Part shown: one piece after another, positions 51,509 through 63,049 of the stretch
Position numbering within the stretch: the stretch's first letter is position 1
How the letters are laid out: each line of letters starts with the position of its first letter
Source: Prostheceraeus crozeri
Taxonomy: Eukaryota > Platyhelminthes > Polycladida > Euryleptidae
Direction of reading: 5' to 3'
Assembly: GCA_907163375.1 (NCBI GenBank)
Contig: CAJQUW010000558.1
Span: 466,238-530,237 of the forward strand
Length of the DNA: 64,000 bases
The notes under the pieces: model-generated
Databases searched by the model: none
Told to the model about the DNA's origin: nothing
What the model saw: only the letters and a program-made list of their open reading frames with translations
Translations under genes and position numbers: made by a program

Positions 51509-52433
51509 TTAAATTTGACTTTTGGGAAAAATATCTACGTGTTGAGATTTACGTTTGTGAATGGACAACAACTTCGAGATAACTTTATTAATTGACTGTT
51601 GCACTTTATCTATTGCGTCAAGCAGCGTGTGATGTACTTTAATTTCTTTTCTATTAACTTGCATTTTCTGCTGATTAATCTTCAATGCCGTTTTAAGTGC
51701 ATTTAACTTAATTTTAAGAACATCTAATTGTCTTTTAACAGAATCTAACTGTTCTTTATTTTCTTTAGAGTTTTCTTGTAAATTTTTCTTTAACTCATTT
51801 TCTAAATTGATTTTAAGAGTTTTCATTTTATCAACTTTTTGATTAAGCGAGTTTACTTCATTTTATTTTATTTTATTTCATTTTATTCTATTCATCTTTT
51901 TCATTTGTTGAGTAATTTTAGAACTTAATTCATCAACACTTTTTTGGAATGTAGTTTGTAACTGCTTTAAATTTTTTTTAATTCTTTCAGGTAGATTTTC
52001 TATTTCATCTTCTAATTGTTCTTTTAACATTTTTATCTGATGTTTATTTTTAATGACTGCAGATTTTAAATTTATAGAAAGTAATATTAAAATTTTTGAT
52101 TGTTCTGAAATCTTTTTAAAAAGTTTCTAGCTCTCTATCCTTTTTATCAAGTTTTAATAATTTTTCGTTTAATGATTTGTCATTAAGTTTTAGCAACTTT
52201 AATTCATTCATCAGTGGAACCAAAACATCGTTTATATATTTTTCTTTTAAGTCATTGATTTGTGTATCAACATATTGTTTATTTGTCAACTCTGTATTTT
52301 GTTGCGGAAGAATATAAAGATGCAATGGACCAGATAAAACGTATCCAGTTTTCATGATATAATTTTCTATCTCTATTTCTAATTCACGATTATTTGGGAT
52401 ATATGCACCTCCACCAACATTTGGTAACATCAT
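51509..52433 (-). pseudogene. Polinton B tail-fibre-like coiled-coil region (broken)
   Basis: Counterpart of 26565-27452. The head motif (SGPLHL, LTNKQYVDTQI) and the long coiled coil are both readable, but the region is broken. Spike or fibre role is inferred from layout. Confidence 0.75.
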
Positions 52434-52510
52434 TTTTAAAACAATAAAAAAATAAATTTTTTTCTAATAAAAATAAAAAAAATAAAATTTTTTCTAATAA
52501 AAATAAAAAA

Positions 52511-53806
52511 ATGGAAAAACCAAATTTAAAAAAATTATATTCGTCCACATCATCCTGTTCTTCTTATTCGACGAGATCAATGGGATTTGAAAATAAATGT
52601 TTTGATAATAATAATCATAATAATCCATGTATAGATGTTAATATTTTATTTCAATTACAAGCCGAAATATTTAGAGAACAGACTAAAGGTTTACCTTCTA
52701 TAGAAACTAATTATTGTATTTTTCCAGGTGATCCATTTATTAAATTTATGGAGATTGTAAGTAAATATAATGATGTAGCTTATGTTGAATTAAATAAAGA
52801 AAATATGGTTATTATTGGTCATAATAATGTTTATGGTTTTATTAGAGCAGTTTTGCCGATTAGTAATACTGATTGGATAGAAACTAAAATTATTAATTAT
52901 ATCAATATTAAAGAATTAGTTAAAAAATTAAAATCTTTTTCCAAAGAAAAAATAAGATTATTTGTTGATGAACAAAATCAATATAACATTCATATAGAGA
53001 GTAAAAAGCATAACGAAGAATTATTATGTCAAGTATATTATAGAGATACAATTTATAAACAAGAAACATTAGAAATGCCGCAAAGATATGATGATGATAC
53101 GTATATAGGATTATATTCCAACTTAAATATTAATTTATTAAAATCTTATATAAATGGTTTAGCTCAACATAAGAAAATTTATATGTGGACAACACCTTAT
53201 ACTATTAACAATGACCATAATCATAATAAACGAACCGAAGGTTCTAGGGCTTTGCCCGATCTTAAAGAATCTTATGATAATAATGATAATAATATAGATG
53301 ATGATAATATAGATGATGATTCAGAAACATCTGAAAATGGTGTAAATGGTAAAAAAGATTATAAAAATATTAGTAATTATAAAAATTTATCTAAATTTCA
53401 TTTTCTTACAATTGAAAATAATAATGATGGTATAGTTGAAGATACTGTTAGACAACTATGTGTCGGGTCTACAAAATTTAAATTAGGATTTACATCTAAT
53501 CAATTTAAAATTTTATCATCTTTAATAAAAACTAAAAGTGATTCAGATTATGGTGGTGTTATTAAATTTTCCAAAAAAGATCAAAGACCAACATTTTTCT
53601 CTATTATATTATTATTAGATATAAAATGTAATTTAGAATTAGATATTCCAATAAGAGAATGGTATCCTATTAGGAAATGGTATCCAATCCCAAAAAGTGT
53701 AATTTATGATGATGATGAAGAATCAATTTATGATGATGAAGAATCAATAGTTAGTGAAAATAAATTTAAATTATCTTTTGATAAAACATTATATGATGAA
53801 ACTTAA
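52511..53806 (+). CDS. Polinton B 431-aa protein, unknown (clamp-like?)
   Basis: Open, 431 aa, same length as in copy A although the low-complexity linker and acidic tail differ in their repeats (NNDNNIDDDNIDDD here). The two predicted globular halves are nearly unchanged, while the linker and tail vary freely. That pattern is what one expects of two folded domains joined by a disordered linker. Function unknown; a clamp-like fold is a weak guess. Confidence 0.65.
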   Translation: MEKPNLKKLYSSTSSCSSYSTRSMGFENKCFDNNNHNNPCIDVNILFQLQAEIFREQTKGLPSIETNYCIFPGDPFIKFMEIVSKYNDVAYVELNKENMVIIGHNNVYGFIRAVLPISNTDWIETKIINYINIKELVKKLKSFSKEKIRLFVDEQNQYNIHIESKKHNEELLCQVYYRDTIYKQETLEMPQRYDDDTYIGLYSNLNINLLKSYINGLAQHKKIYMWTTPYTINNDHNHNKRTEGSRALPDLKESYDNNDNNIDDDNIDDDSETSENGVNGKKDYKNISNYKNLSKFHFLTIENNNDGIVEDTVRQLCVGSTKFKLGFTSNQFKILSSLIKTKSDSDYGGVIKFSKKDQRPTFFSIILLLDIKCNLELDIPIREWYPIRKWYPIPKSVIYDDDEESIYDDEESIVSENKFKLSFDKTLYDET

Positions 53807-53854
53807 TATGATAAAACTTAATAGAAAATACCAAAATATTCGATAAATATATTT

Positions 53855-53955
53855 TCATATGTAATAAAATTTTTAGATGTAATAAGTTTTTAGATGTGAT
53901 AAGTTTTTAGATGTAATAAATTTTTTAGATGTTATAAATTTTTAGATGTAATAAA
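53855..53955. repeat. Polinton B 17-bp tandem repeat
   Basis: About five copies of TTTTTAGATGTAATAAG, the complement of the array at 24950-25100 in copy A, which has more copies. Confidence 0.8.
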
Positions 53956-54472
53956 AAAATTATTATTCCCACGTGTCATCATCACTTAAATTACTCTCAC
54001 AGATGATTGTTTGAAATATTTCAGCTTTAATATCCTCTCCGTTATAAGGTAACATAATTTCATTTTCATCAGGTGCTTGACGTTTAAGAATATTTATTTG
54101 ACCAGAAAATTTTTTTTCTTCAGTATTATTATTTTTATCAGGAATACTAATTCCAGTTTCTAAAGATCTTTTCCATGGTTTATTAACTGTAGTCGATAAT
54201 GTTTTACCCGAATATAATTTTAGAAAATCTTCTACTTTTACTTTGTTTTGTGAATAACCTTTGAATGTTTTCTTTTCACTAAGTCTCCCTTGTTCATCTA
54301 CAGTAATACAGTATTTTACTTTAGGTGCAATAAACATTGCAAAAATAATTCCGCCATTTCCATAATCATTTTTCCCTTGACACAATTCTCCTCCAACATA
54401 TCCAGCCGCGTCTAATTTATTAAAGAGCTCATTGGAAATATATATTGAATCAGTATCTGTATAATGAATGTA

Positions 54473-56210
54473 CGTGGTGTGATCCAAAATGTCCCGGACT
54501 AACCTACTTGCAGATAACCTGTGATAACGAATACTACTTCAGATGTAAATTTAGGTCTTCAAGGCATGAGAAATATGGTCGCCGAAATTTTTCCGGTCAG
54601 TTTTCTATTTTTAAAAAATATTTTTACATTTTAACATGAATTTCTGTATTTTCTGAATTGATCGAGATCCGATTTGTCTTATTGTTATAGTTAGATTGAT
54701 TTTGATTTGTACCTTATTTGACGGATATCTTTGCCATGAATATTGCACGTCTTTTGTTAATTGCTTCATGTGTTACGATATCAATCAGTGAAGTTCATTC
54801 AGCACGCATTCATTAAGAAATCCGTGTCAACGATGGTTCTTTGTTCTATCAGTTTTCATGATGGATGTGACAAGCGTGTCTTCAGTCGAATATCGCAGTG
54901 TGATAAGATACCTCCTGATCCGCGGCTTCGCTAATGGTGACATTCTAAAGGAATTAAGCCTGGCATATGGAAGCAAAGCTCCATCGAGAACTACTGCTTA
55001 TTTCTGGATAAGCGAATTTAAACGCGGAAGACAATCTGTGGAGCAAGATTTTTCAACTGTTGGTCGGCCGCAGGAGATTCCGGAAGAGAAATCGAGTCAG
55101 TGCGATGAAGTGATTACAGCACACAGAAGGATAACCATCCGTGAGTTGTCAAGAGAGTTGCGAATCAGTTATCACTCCTGTCATGACATCATCGAAAGAC
55201 TTGGATATCGCAAACTGGCATCACGTTTCGTACCGAAGTTTCTGTCACCTGAAATGAAGGAGAACAGACTTCTGGCGGCACAGTCAAATTTGGATCTCCT
55301 CGAAATGCACGGAGATCAGTTTCTGAACTGCATCCTTACAGAGGATGAAACACCTTTAAGTTTGTATCTGCCTCAAAGTAAGCGAGAATCTGCAGAGTGG
55401 CGAAAATCAGGCGAGTCTGCCCCTTTGAAAATGCGATCCGGAACATCACATCGCCGGTCGTTGATGCTGACGGTCTTTTGGAACGCTTCGGGAATCCAAC
55501 TGGTTGACTTTGCGGATAAAGGAGTAAGAATCAATAGCGAATATTATTCCAATCTGTTATCTGAAGCGAGGAAGAAAATAAGAAAGCCACGAAACATTCC
55601 CCTCTACTTGCTTCATGACAATGCTCCGATTCACACCTCGCAGGAGACAACCAATGCCTTAACGAGAAACGGATTTCAACTATTGAGCCATCCTCCTTAT
55701 TCACCTGACTTGGCCCCAAGTGACTTCTATCTGTTTAGATTCCTCAAAAAGCATCTTCGTGGACACCATTTTGAATCGCCAGTTGAACTGCGGGATGCAG
55801 TTACTGAGTTTTTTGATTCTTTGACACCGGAATTTTTTCATAAAGCTTTTTGTGAATTGAGACTTCGTTGGCAAAAAGTGACGAATGCTAACGGCTCATA
55901 CATTGAAAAGTAAACTGTTTTCTGGAACAAAACATTTGTTTTTCCGTTAATTATTAGTCAGGTTATTAGTGATAGCTTAACTGTCAAGTTAATCTAAATA
56001 TATTAATTCTAAATCGCTAGAATTTATAGGAAAATCTTGAAATTCAGACAAAAATGTTTGAAAATTTTGAAAAAATAGAAAACTGACCGGAAAAATTTCG
56101 GCAACCATATTTCTCATGCCTTAAAGACCTAAATTTACATCTGAAGTAGTATTCGTTATCACAGGTTATCTGCAAGTAGGTTAGTCCGGGACATTTTGGA
56201 TCACACCACG
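54473..56210 (+). mobile_element. mariner transposon inserted in Polinton B
   Basis: It starts CGTGGTGTGATCCAAAATG and ends with the complement; inverted repeats extend about 150 bp with only a few differences. The TA duplication is at 54471-54472 and 56211-56212. The host sequence on both sides joins in the polymerase just before the YTDTDS motif, as in copy A. The 351-aa transposase frame is open, so the insertion looks young. This insertion postdates Polinton B. Confidence 0.96.
54858..55913 (+). CDS. mariner transposase (DD34D)
   Basis: The 351-aa protein is full length for mariner. The N-terminal helix-turn-helix part runs to about residue 115 (FWISEFKRGRQSV; RELSRELRISYHSC). The catalytic domain has D in ILTEDETPLS, D in LLHDNAPIH and D in LAPSDFYLF, the last two separated by 34 residues, the DD34D mark of mariner. 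A mariner SPDLAPSDF block is intact. The first catalytic motif reads TEDETPLSLY where relatives have TGDETWIYHY, so part of that neighbourhood is unusual. It cuts and pastes its element at TA sites. The frame is complete and could code for a protein, but activity cannot be judged from sequence. Confidence 0.95.
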   Translation: MMDVTSVSSVEYRSVIRYLLIRGFANGDILKELSLAYGSKAPSRTTAYFWISEFKRGRQSVEQDFSTVGRPQEIPEEKSSQCDEVITAHRRITIRELSRELRISYHSCHDIIERLGYRKLASRFVPKFLSPEMKENRLLAAQSNLDLLEMHGDQFLNCILTEDETPLSLYLPQSKRESAEWRKSGESAPLKMRSGTSHRRSLMLTVFWNASGIQLVDFADKGVRINSEYYSNLLSEARKKIRKPRNIPLYLLHDNAPIHTSQETTNALTRNGFQLLSHPPYSPDLAPSDFYLFRFLKKHLRGHHFESPVELRDAVTEFFDSLTPEFFHKAFCELRLRWQKVTNANGSYIEK

Positions 56211-59200
56211 TATTTTTCTTTGAAACCATTAATTTCTAAAATAAAGTTATTCATGATTCTTCTAGAGTGAGAAAGAATGAAAGAACCTAAGTGTGATGGC
56301 ATGAATGACGTCTTCCCATCTTTTACAATATTAGTTTTGAGAAATTCATCATCTTCCATTTCTACTTTCGCTAAATATTGTTCATCATTTAATTTTTCAT
56401 AATCTTTTACTTCTTGAGTGAAATTTTTTCTCAATGTATTCTCATTCCATAAATGATCTTTAGTGGTTATATCTTTTTGCACAGTTTTGCCATATAGCGA
56501 ATTCATCAATAATTTAATTAACTCATCACCTACAGTATTTCCTTCTGTTTTATATCTTTTTCTCAAATTAAAAAGTTTTTCAATATAATTTCGAAATGGT
56601 GAAACTTGATAATTTTTTTCATAATTTATACCATCAGTAATATGTAAGATATTTCCCCCACATCTAACAATTTCTTGTATGTCTATAGAAGTTAATACAT
56701 CATAACATATACCATTTCTAAACCTGATTACTTTTACATGAGAATTATTATTTTGATTTTTAACTTTATCTTTTATAGGAACTGGTTGGAAAAACATATC
56801 ATTCGGATATTGAAACACAACAGAGAATATTCCAGTTTTAGGTCTAAATGTTTGTGTATTAAATTTATATACTATTTCCCGCTCTTCTTCTTGACGAAAT
56901 TTTCTAGCTGATTCAGCTTTAGGGTATTCTGAATTTTCATCATACATAGCTGATGGACATAAAGATGTTGCATCAAAAGCCATTAGAAATTCATTTTTTT
57001 GTTCAAGTAGTTGATTTGAAATTTTCTTACAAATTTCAGTTTTATCTCCTAAATCTCGATACTGTTTCATTAAATCTATTAAATTACTTCCAGGGGACAA
57101 AGCCCCACCAGTGTAGCGACCAAGGGACAAAGTCCCCCCAGCGCAGCGACCAGGTAAATACTGTTTTAATATTGGTAACAAGATGCTACAAAATGGCGAT
57201 ATGTATTTTCTTATATTTGCTGAAACTCTTCCACCTTTAACAGATTTTCTAATATAATTTCTAGCCCATAAATCTATATGAGAATGAATATTTATATTGT
57301 CATTTTGTACGCTTTTCATCCAACCGTTAAATGTTAAAGCAGAGGATGTTAAATTAGTAGTTATATCTTCACCAACTAAATCTCGCATAACATTATTATA
57401 TTTGTAGATACAAAAAGCTAAGGAAAGAATATCGTTAACTAAATATGGTCTCCATTCATTTTCTTTTTCTTTATAATTTTCATGTGTTATGTCTCCAATT
57501 TCATAATTTAATTTACACACATTCGTAGGAATTTTAAAATTCTCACACCATTTAGAAAGACTTGTTTTTACATGTTGATAACTACATTTCATTATAATAG
57601 TTTGAAGTGCGAATTTACCTGAAGGTGAATCTTTTTTCATATTGTTTTTAAATCTAAAAGATTTTTGAATGTATCTACTAACACATTCAGTTGTATAAGG
57701 ATTTTGTAAGGAAGCAGTCAATATTCCTCTTGAAGTTTTAAGAGGCGGTTTAGATAATTTAAAATTAGCTTTTATCGGAAAGTAGGAATCAAAACCTGAT
57801 GAATTGTGAGCTATTAAAGTTACTCTCGAATAATTAAATTTTCCAAGAGTTTTAAAAAATTGATGGATCGGACATACGTCCTCTGGGTTTCCCCTGATTG
57901 GACATTCATCATCCTCAGTTCTCGTAAATATTTTCACACAATTTTGAAGTTTATTAAATTCTAATTCAGTTAAATTATTATACTCATTAATCTGTTTTTT
58001 AAGTTTTTTAATTTCATCTTCATCTTTTGATCGTTTAATTTTAATCATATCACTTAACAAATGTGTTTCTAATTCTTTCAATCTTTGTTTCGGTAAACAA
58101 CATATAAATTTATTAAAATTAATAGCTCCTACAGCGTAAGGAATAGGATGAGCTGTTGAAAAGTTAGGATCGGGAAAAGTTTCGAGATCCCAAATATATG
58201 TTGAACTATAGTCAATTTTTTTCTTTGTTATGATTTTATATGGACGCGTTGTTAGATTTTCATCAGTAACTGTTTTATATATGGGTTTGAAATTATTTTC
58301 AATTTCTCTAATAGCTTTTAATTTATGAGATTTATTAATTAAACAATAGTGACCAATTGTTGAGCCTGCGTGAAAATAATTGTAATAAACATAATTATGA
58401 AGCGTTTCAATTCCTCTAGGATTTAAATGACGATTGGCAGGACTATAATATTGAACACATTCTCCAAAATATTTATTGAATTGAGAAAATTTGCAGTTTG
58501 ACATTACTCCTGTTCTAGATGTGGCTTTCTCTTTATATAAAAAATTATTAAACATTTCTTTCATCATTTCTCCTTGTTCTTCATTAAAACCTCGTAAAAC
58601 ATTATAACATTTAATAAAACAAAAATCTTCAGAAGGAATATAACAATATTCACCGAAATATTCTTTGATTCTATATTTCATATTAATCCCTGCCCCTCTA
58701 TGCGATCTTTGTACTAACTTCATTCCAAAATCTTCATATTTAATATTACCTGTAAAAATCCATTCCTTAGCATCGGATTTCTCATCCAGATTCGAAACCA
58801 TGTTTCAAATGATTTTTTATTATAGAAGGTTACGTAAAAATTTTGAATTATATTTTCCTGATCTTTAACAACTTTTCCAAGTAAATTATTAATTTTACCA
58901 TTTGCTAAAAGTTTCCGCATATCATTTACTACATTAATAAAAGATACATTTTCATATTTAATTTCATTTGGATTAAATAAATTACATAAATCATCACCAA
59001 GTTCATCCTTAATTCTATCATCAAAAAAGATATCAGTAATAGGAGTTTCTAATATTTCTTTTGTTCCACTTTTCTGTTTTTTAGTATTACGTCTAATACT
59101 ACGCCTAGTACGTTTCTGTTTTTTAATACGTTTACTACGTTTACTATGTTTAATTTGTGCATCAAACTCAGCAGTTTGTTTCTTGATTAATTCATCAATC

Positions 59201-59260
59201 CTAGACGTTTGTCCGAGAGACATTTCACGATTCATATTTTTTAAAAGAAAAAATGAATTT

Positions 59261-59590
59261 TTACATAGAACCTCGGTTCCGTTTTTGCATATACACAGGA
59301 ATATGTAATTGATGTAATGTTTCTAATTCATGTGCTGTTAAATGTTCTTTCTTAACCAACCACCATAAATTATTATACGCCAAAAATACTCGGAAACTTC
59401 TTAAACAAAGTGGAAAGTCTTTTGTTTTAACACACGGTTTAATACCATGTTTTGTTTTATAATCTGTAACGAGCGCTACGTATTTATGATGATAATAAAA
59501 TCTAACTTCTTTCTTCGAATTAACAGGATTTGTAGGATGACGATAATCTTTTAAAACTGGTACATGCTCTTTCTTATAATCATTCAACAT
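59261..59590 (-). CDS. Polinton B small protein, unknown
   Basis: Counterpart of 21083-21388, 109 aa from the ATG at 59590. It is nearly identical to copy A but ends a few residues later (KRNRGSM), within the GGAACCGAGGTTC mini-palindrome that lies just past the gene in both copies. No family recognised. Confidence 0.6.
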   Translation of the reverse strand: MLNDYKKEHVPVLKDYRHPTNPVNSKKEVRFYYHHKYVALVTDYKTKHGIKPCVKTKDFPLCLRSFRVFLAYNNLWWLVKKEHLTAHELETLHQLHIPVYMQKRNRGSM

Positions 59591-59640
59591 ATTTTTTTTA
59601 ATTTTTATTAACAAAAAATTTATAAGAAAAAATTATTCGG

Positions 59641-60407
59641 TCACTCCGCGAAAATATTTTCTATAACTCTATCATGAATTTTTTTATCAATATTAATTGT
59701 AATGAATCCATAATCTTTTGACCAAGCATTGTTACACGATTGTTTAAATTCATCTTTATTTCTTACGCATAAATCTCTTAACAAATCACTTAAGTTTCTT
59801 GCATTTATTTCAAATAGTATAAATATATTTGCATTCTTTCTAATAACACTTCCGTCTAATGAATACATACTTTGTGTTAAATAAAATACACTACAGTTAT
59901 TATGTCTACCTCTTGTAAAATAATTTCTCTGAACTGACTGATTTCTATCATTAACACAATCATCAAATATTACACAATGTTTCATTGTTTTATCTAGTTT
60001 ACTAGGATCTTGCATATTACCACTATCATCTATTAATTGTATTTTTATATGCTTATTTTTATTGGTTTCAACTAACTGATTATTTTTTGCTGCTTCTTCA
60101 CACCACGAACTTATTTCTTCTTCATCTTCAGATTTTTCATATTCTTTGAATAATGAAGCAATTGCTGTTTTTTTAAGATTATTTTCAAATCCATATTTTA
60201 AAAATTGATAGACGGGTTGTTCTGCTGTTGTTGTATAAATTATAAGATTGTTATAATCCAAAAAATTTGGAGTCGTTAAAATTTTAAATAATAGATACGT
60301 TTTTCCACATCCTGATCTTCCACAAATAACTGACAAAACTTTATTAGATAAATTTGGATGATGATTAAATTTGAGTTTTTTTTATGAAATGAAGGTAGTT
60401 CACTCAT
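59641..60407 (-). pseudogene. Polinton B packaging ATPase region
   Basis: Counterpart of 20239-21006. A 231-aa open piece (59641-60336) contains the Walker A GRSGCGKT, the Walker B VIFDDC block and the later FTRGRHNN block. The expected start region beyond it is recognisable but the region as a whole looks broken. FtsK/HerA-type genome packaging motor. Confidence 0.83.
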
Positions 60408-60513
60408 TTTTTAATAAAAAAATTATTTTTATTTTATTTTTGTTTCTAAAGAAGAAGAAGAAAATTAGACTTCTCTAGCTTCGCGTAGGAGTCTATACCT
60501 CTCGAACGGGAGT

Positions 60514-61302
60514 TTATACCTCCCGAACCAAAAGATCTATCATAATCTCTTCACCTCCAAAATTTATTTCTTGTCCTTTCTCATCAGTGATTCTCATGTT
60601 AATGTTGTTAATAGTTTTTCTTGTAATAGGGAAATATATTAATGTTTGGGGAAATACATTTAATCTATAACCAATGGGTACAGTAAAAGCTGGAAAACTG
60701 AATATTAAATTTGACAATTTACCATTTATATATCCTCCTTCAATAATGTCACAATGTACAACAATTGAATTTATTTCAGTTATTTTTGGAATCTTCTCAC
60801 CTAAATGATAACCTTGACTATAGGTTTGTTTATTAAATCCTAATAGCTTTGACAATGATCTATCATGATTAAAATCAACTTGATGATTTTCGTCTAAAGT
60901 AAGAGAAAATTTATTGACTGCCGGTTCAACTGCAAAATGTAATTGTTTCTTATCTTTAAATGGTATACCTAAATGTCTCTTAATTTCATTTGATATTGAT
61001 TCAACTTCGTAAGAACCAGGAAGAAAAGTTAATATTTTCCATGTTTTACCTTTATCAGTAGAATATCTAAATTGATCATTCACATCTTTTATAACATTTT
61101 GAATAGTGTTAAATGTAGAGAAACTAGTCAATGCAATTTGATAATTTTTATTTTGTTCCAAATGTAGAATGGGTTCTAAATTACAAGTGTGTGATGAAGT
61201 AGTTGTTATAATTTTTAACGTCGTACTAAATTTTGATGAACCCAAAATCTCTGTCAAATTTTCTAAATGATTATTAATTTTGTCTAAATCTGCTGAACAC
61301 AT
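60514..61302 (-). CDS. Polinton B minor capsid protein (penton-like)
   Basis: Open, 262 aa, counterpart of 19362-20150 with only two residue differences that I can see, the best conserved protein between the two copies. Same single jelly-roll family phrases (SLSKLLGFNK, PIGYRLNVFP). The leader before the ATG differs wholly from copy A: it has about seven ATAGATAAAAATC repeats (61325-61405). Confidence 0.78.
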   Translation of the reverse strand: MCSADLDKINNHLENLTEILGSSKFSTTLKIITTTSSHTCNLEPILHLEQNKNYQIALTSFSTFNTIQNVIKDVNDQFRYSTDKGKTWKILTFLPGSYEVESISNEIKRHLGIPFKDKKQLHFAVEPAVNKFSLTLDENHQVDFNHDRSLSKLLGFNKQTYSQGYHLGEKIPKITEINSIVVHCDIIEGGYINGKLSNLIFSFPAFTVPIGYRLNVFPQTLIYFPITRKTINNINMRITDEKGQEINFGGEEIMIDLLVREV

Positions 61303-61324
61303 TTTTAAACTAAAAAAATTAAAT

Positions 61325-61405
61325 AAATATTATAGATAAAAATCGTAGATAAAAATCATAGATAAAAATCATAGATAAAAATCATAAATAAAAATCATAG
61401 ATAAA
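61325..61405. repeat. 13-bp tandem repeat upstream of penton-like gene
   Basis: About seven copies of ATAGATAAAAATC. Copy A instead has a mini-palindrome (GGGCTTCGCCC, 19267-19277) and an AT-rich spacer here. Confidence 0.85.
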
Positions 61406-61407
61406 AA

Positions 61408-62235
61408 TTAGAAACAACATATTTCAGCTACACTTTTATAATCCTCTTCATTTAGAATCTTCTTTTCTAACAGTCTTTTCAATATAGCATGAATTTCATT
61501 GAAACTAGAATTATGTCCTTCTTTTATTGCAGATATTAAAATATTTAATCTATTTAGTAATTCTTGTGGATCATCTGGTAAAAATATGGTTGTTTCTGTT
61601 TTCTGTTTTTCAGATAAACCTTTTCCTACTTTAACTCCCGTTGATAATAAATTTTCTAATTGTTTACAACGTTTAAGAGTTTTTACTGCACCAACTCTAT
61701 CTAACATAGCTTTATATTTTATAAGATCATCTACAGCATAATTATTTAAATCTGCTCCTCTTAAAAGATTAACAAAATTTCTATCTAAATTAAAAGGAGA
61801 TTTATCTCGTGAAAAAATTAAACCTCGAAAAGGTTGTGGAAATATTTCTTTTTGTCCGAGATAAAATCTAGGTATTGTTTTTCCATCTATAAATGAAATA
61901 GAATGTTCAAATTGCATAGATTTTGGTAATTTCTTATTAATGTTTGATTCTAGTAATCCATAGTCATCTAATATAGTTTTGTGCTCTGGATCTGTTATAT
62001 CAATTTGTTTATCATTATTTGTACTTTCTTTTTCAAGAGTTTTAAATGGTTTCATAGTTTTCTCAAAATCAGTTTTTACTTGCTCGGTTTGCTGCATTTT
62101 TTCAAACATATCAGATTGAATACCAGCTTTTATCATTCTATGTTGAAGATGATTTTCTTTCATAATATTTCTTTGTTTTATTAACTCTTCTAATTGTTTT
62201 ATTCTTTTAAAATTATCAGCTCTAATTTTTTCCAC
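61408..62235 (-). CDS. Polinton B 275-aa protein, unknown
   Basis: Open, counterpart of 18436-19257. Starts MEKIRADNFKRIK, confirming the internal ATG chosen in copy A. The globular middle block is unchanged. The last few residues differ from copy A because the downstream spacer differs. No family recognised. Confidence 0.63.
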   Translation of the reverse strand: MEKIRADNFKRIKQLEELIKQRNIMKENHLQHRMIKAGIQSDMFEKMQQTEQVKTDFEKTMKPFKTLEKESTNNDKQIDITDPEHKTILDDYGLLESNINKKLPKSMQFEHSISFIDGKTIPRFYLGQKEIFPQPFRGLIFSRDKSPFNLDRNFVNLLRGADLNNYAVDDLIKYKAMLDRVGAVKTLKRCKQLENLLSTGVKVGKGLSEKQKTETTIFLPDDPQELLNRLNILISAIKEGHNSSFNEIHAILKRLLEKKILNEEDYKSVAEICCF

Positions 62236-62356
62236 TTTTTAAAATATAATATTTGAATTTTGTGGTAACATTGGAATACAGCAAAAACATTATACTGAAC
62301 AAATTATTTTTTATTGCTTTGTTGTCTGACATCTTTTCGTTTAAAGTTTTCTCGTT

Positions 62357-63049
62357 TTAAGTTTTGTTTAATAAAGTTTTGTTTAATAAAGTTTTGTTTA
62401 ATAAAGTTTTGCTTAAATTTTCGCTTAAAGTTTTTAGCTCTTCTAAAAAAATTTTGTCATTTTCTTCATTAGAAATTTTGCCATCACTAGAAATTTTGCC
62501 ATCCTGTCTATTCTTATCATCAACTTTTTCGGACTGTAATTGAAAGGTTTGATTTACTTCATTAGCTATTTGATCAAATTTTTCAATCTCATCTAACGTA
62601 ATAACATTATCATCACATACTCTTTGAAAGTAGTAATGTAGTTTATCATAGACTTCTTTAATATGTAAATGCTTAGTTTTTAATGATTTTCGTTTCTTAG
62701 TTATTAAAGATTTATCTAACATTGTAACAAGTGAAGTTGCAAAAACACCCGTACCTGTTAAAGCTGTAGCAACTACTGGAATTACTAAAACACCTGAAGA
62801 TATAACAATTGTTAAAGCACCTAAACTTATTGTTAAGAATATGCCAATTCCTTGTGTTCCATTCTTAACTTTAGACCATCTCTTTCTTAATTTTTTATAA
62901 TGCTCTAATCTTAATAATAATTGAGATTCTTTATCTTTCATATACCTAACTCTGTCTTTATGTTTTTCTTTATTCATTTTTTCAATGTCCATTAAAGTAG
63001 AACTACGTTCATATGATAACGAAGGATATATTCTTGCGGTTTCTTCCAT
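62357..63049 (-). CDS. Polinton B membrane-segment protein, unknown
   Basis: Open, about 230 aa from the ATG at 63049, counterpart of 17574-18299. The hydrophobic core (IFLTISLGALTIVIS, LVIPVVATALT) is unchanged. The N-terminus has fewer KVDETKVE-type residues, and the C-terminal LLNKT repeat has four units against two in copy A, so both ends evolve by repeat gain and loss while the core is held. Confidence 0.68.
   Translation of the reverse strand: MEETARIYPSLSYERSSTLMDIEKMNKEKHKDRVRYMKDKESQLLLRLEHYKKLRKRWSKVKNGTQGIGIFLTISLGALTIVISSGVLVIPVVATALTGTGVFATSLVTMLDKSLITKKRKSLKTKHLHIKEVYDKLHYYFQRVCDDNVITLDEIEKFDQIANEVNQTFQLQSEKVDDKNRQDGKISSDGKISNEENDKIFLEELKTLSENLSKTLLNKTLLNKTLLNKT

Larger units (their letters stand above)
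53963..59235 (-). pseudogene. Polinton B DNA polymerase B region (broken, split by mariner)
   Basis: Counterpart of 21438-24944. All exonuclease and polymerase blocks can be recognised (WDLETF, SSGFDSYF, LMNSLYGKT, YTDTDSIY), but the region is interrupted by the mariner at 54473-56210 and has a few other breaks. The large middle piece at 56201-58801 is open. In it, the mini-palindrome at the GALSPG place of copy A is present as two adjacent in-frame units (57084-57152). Confidence 0.92.
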
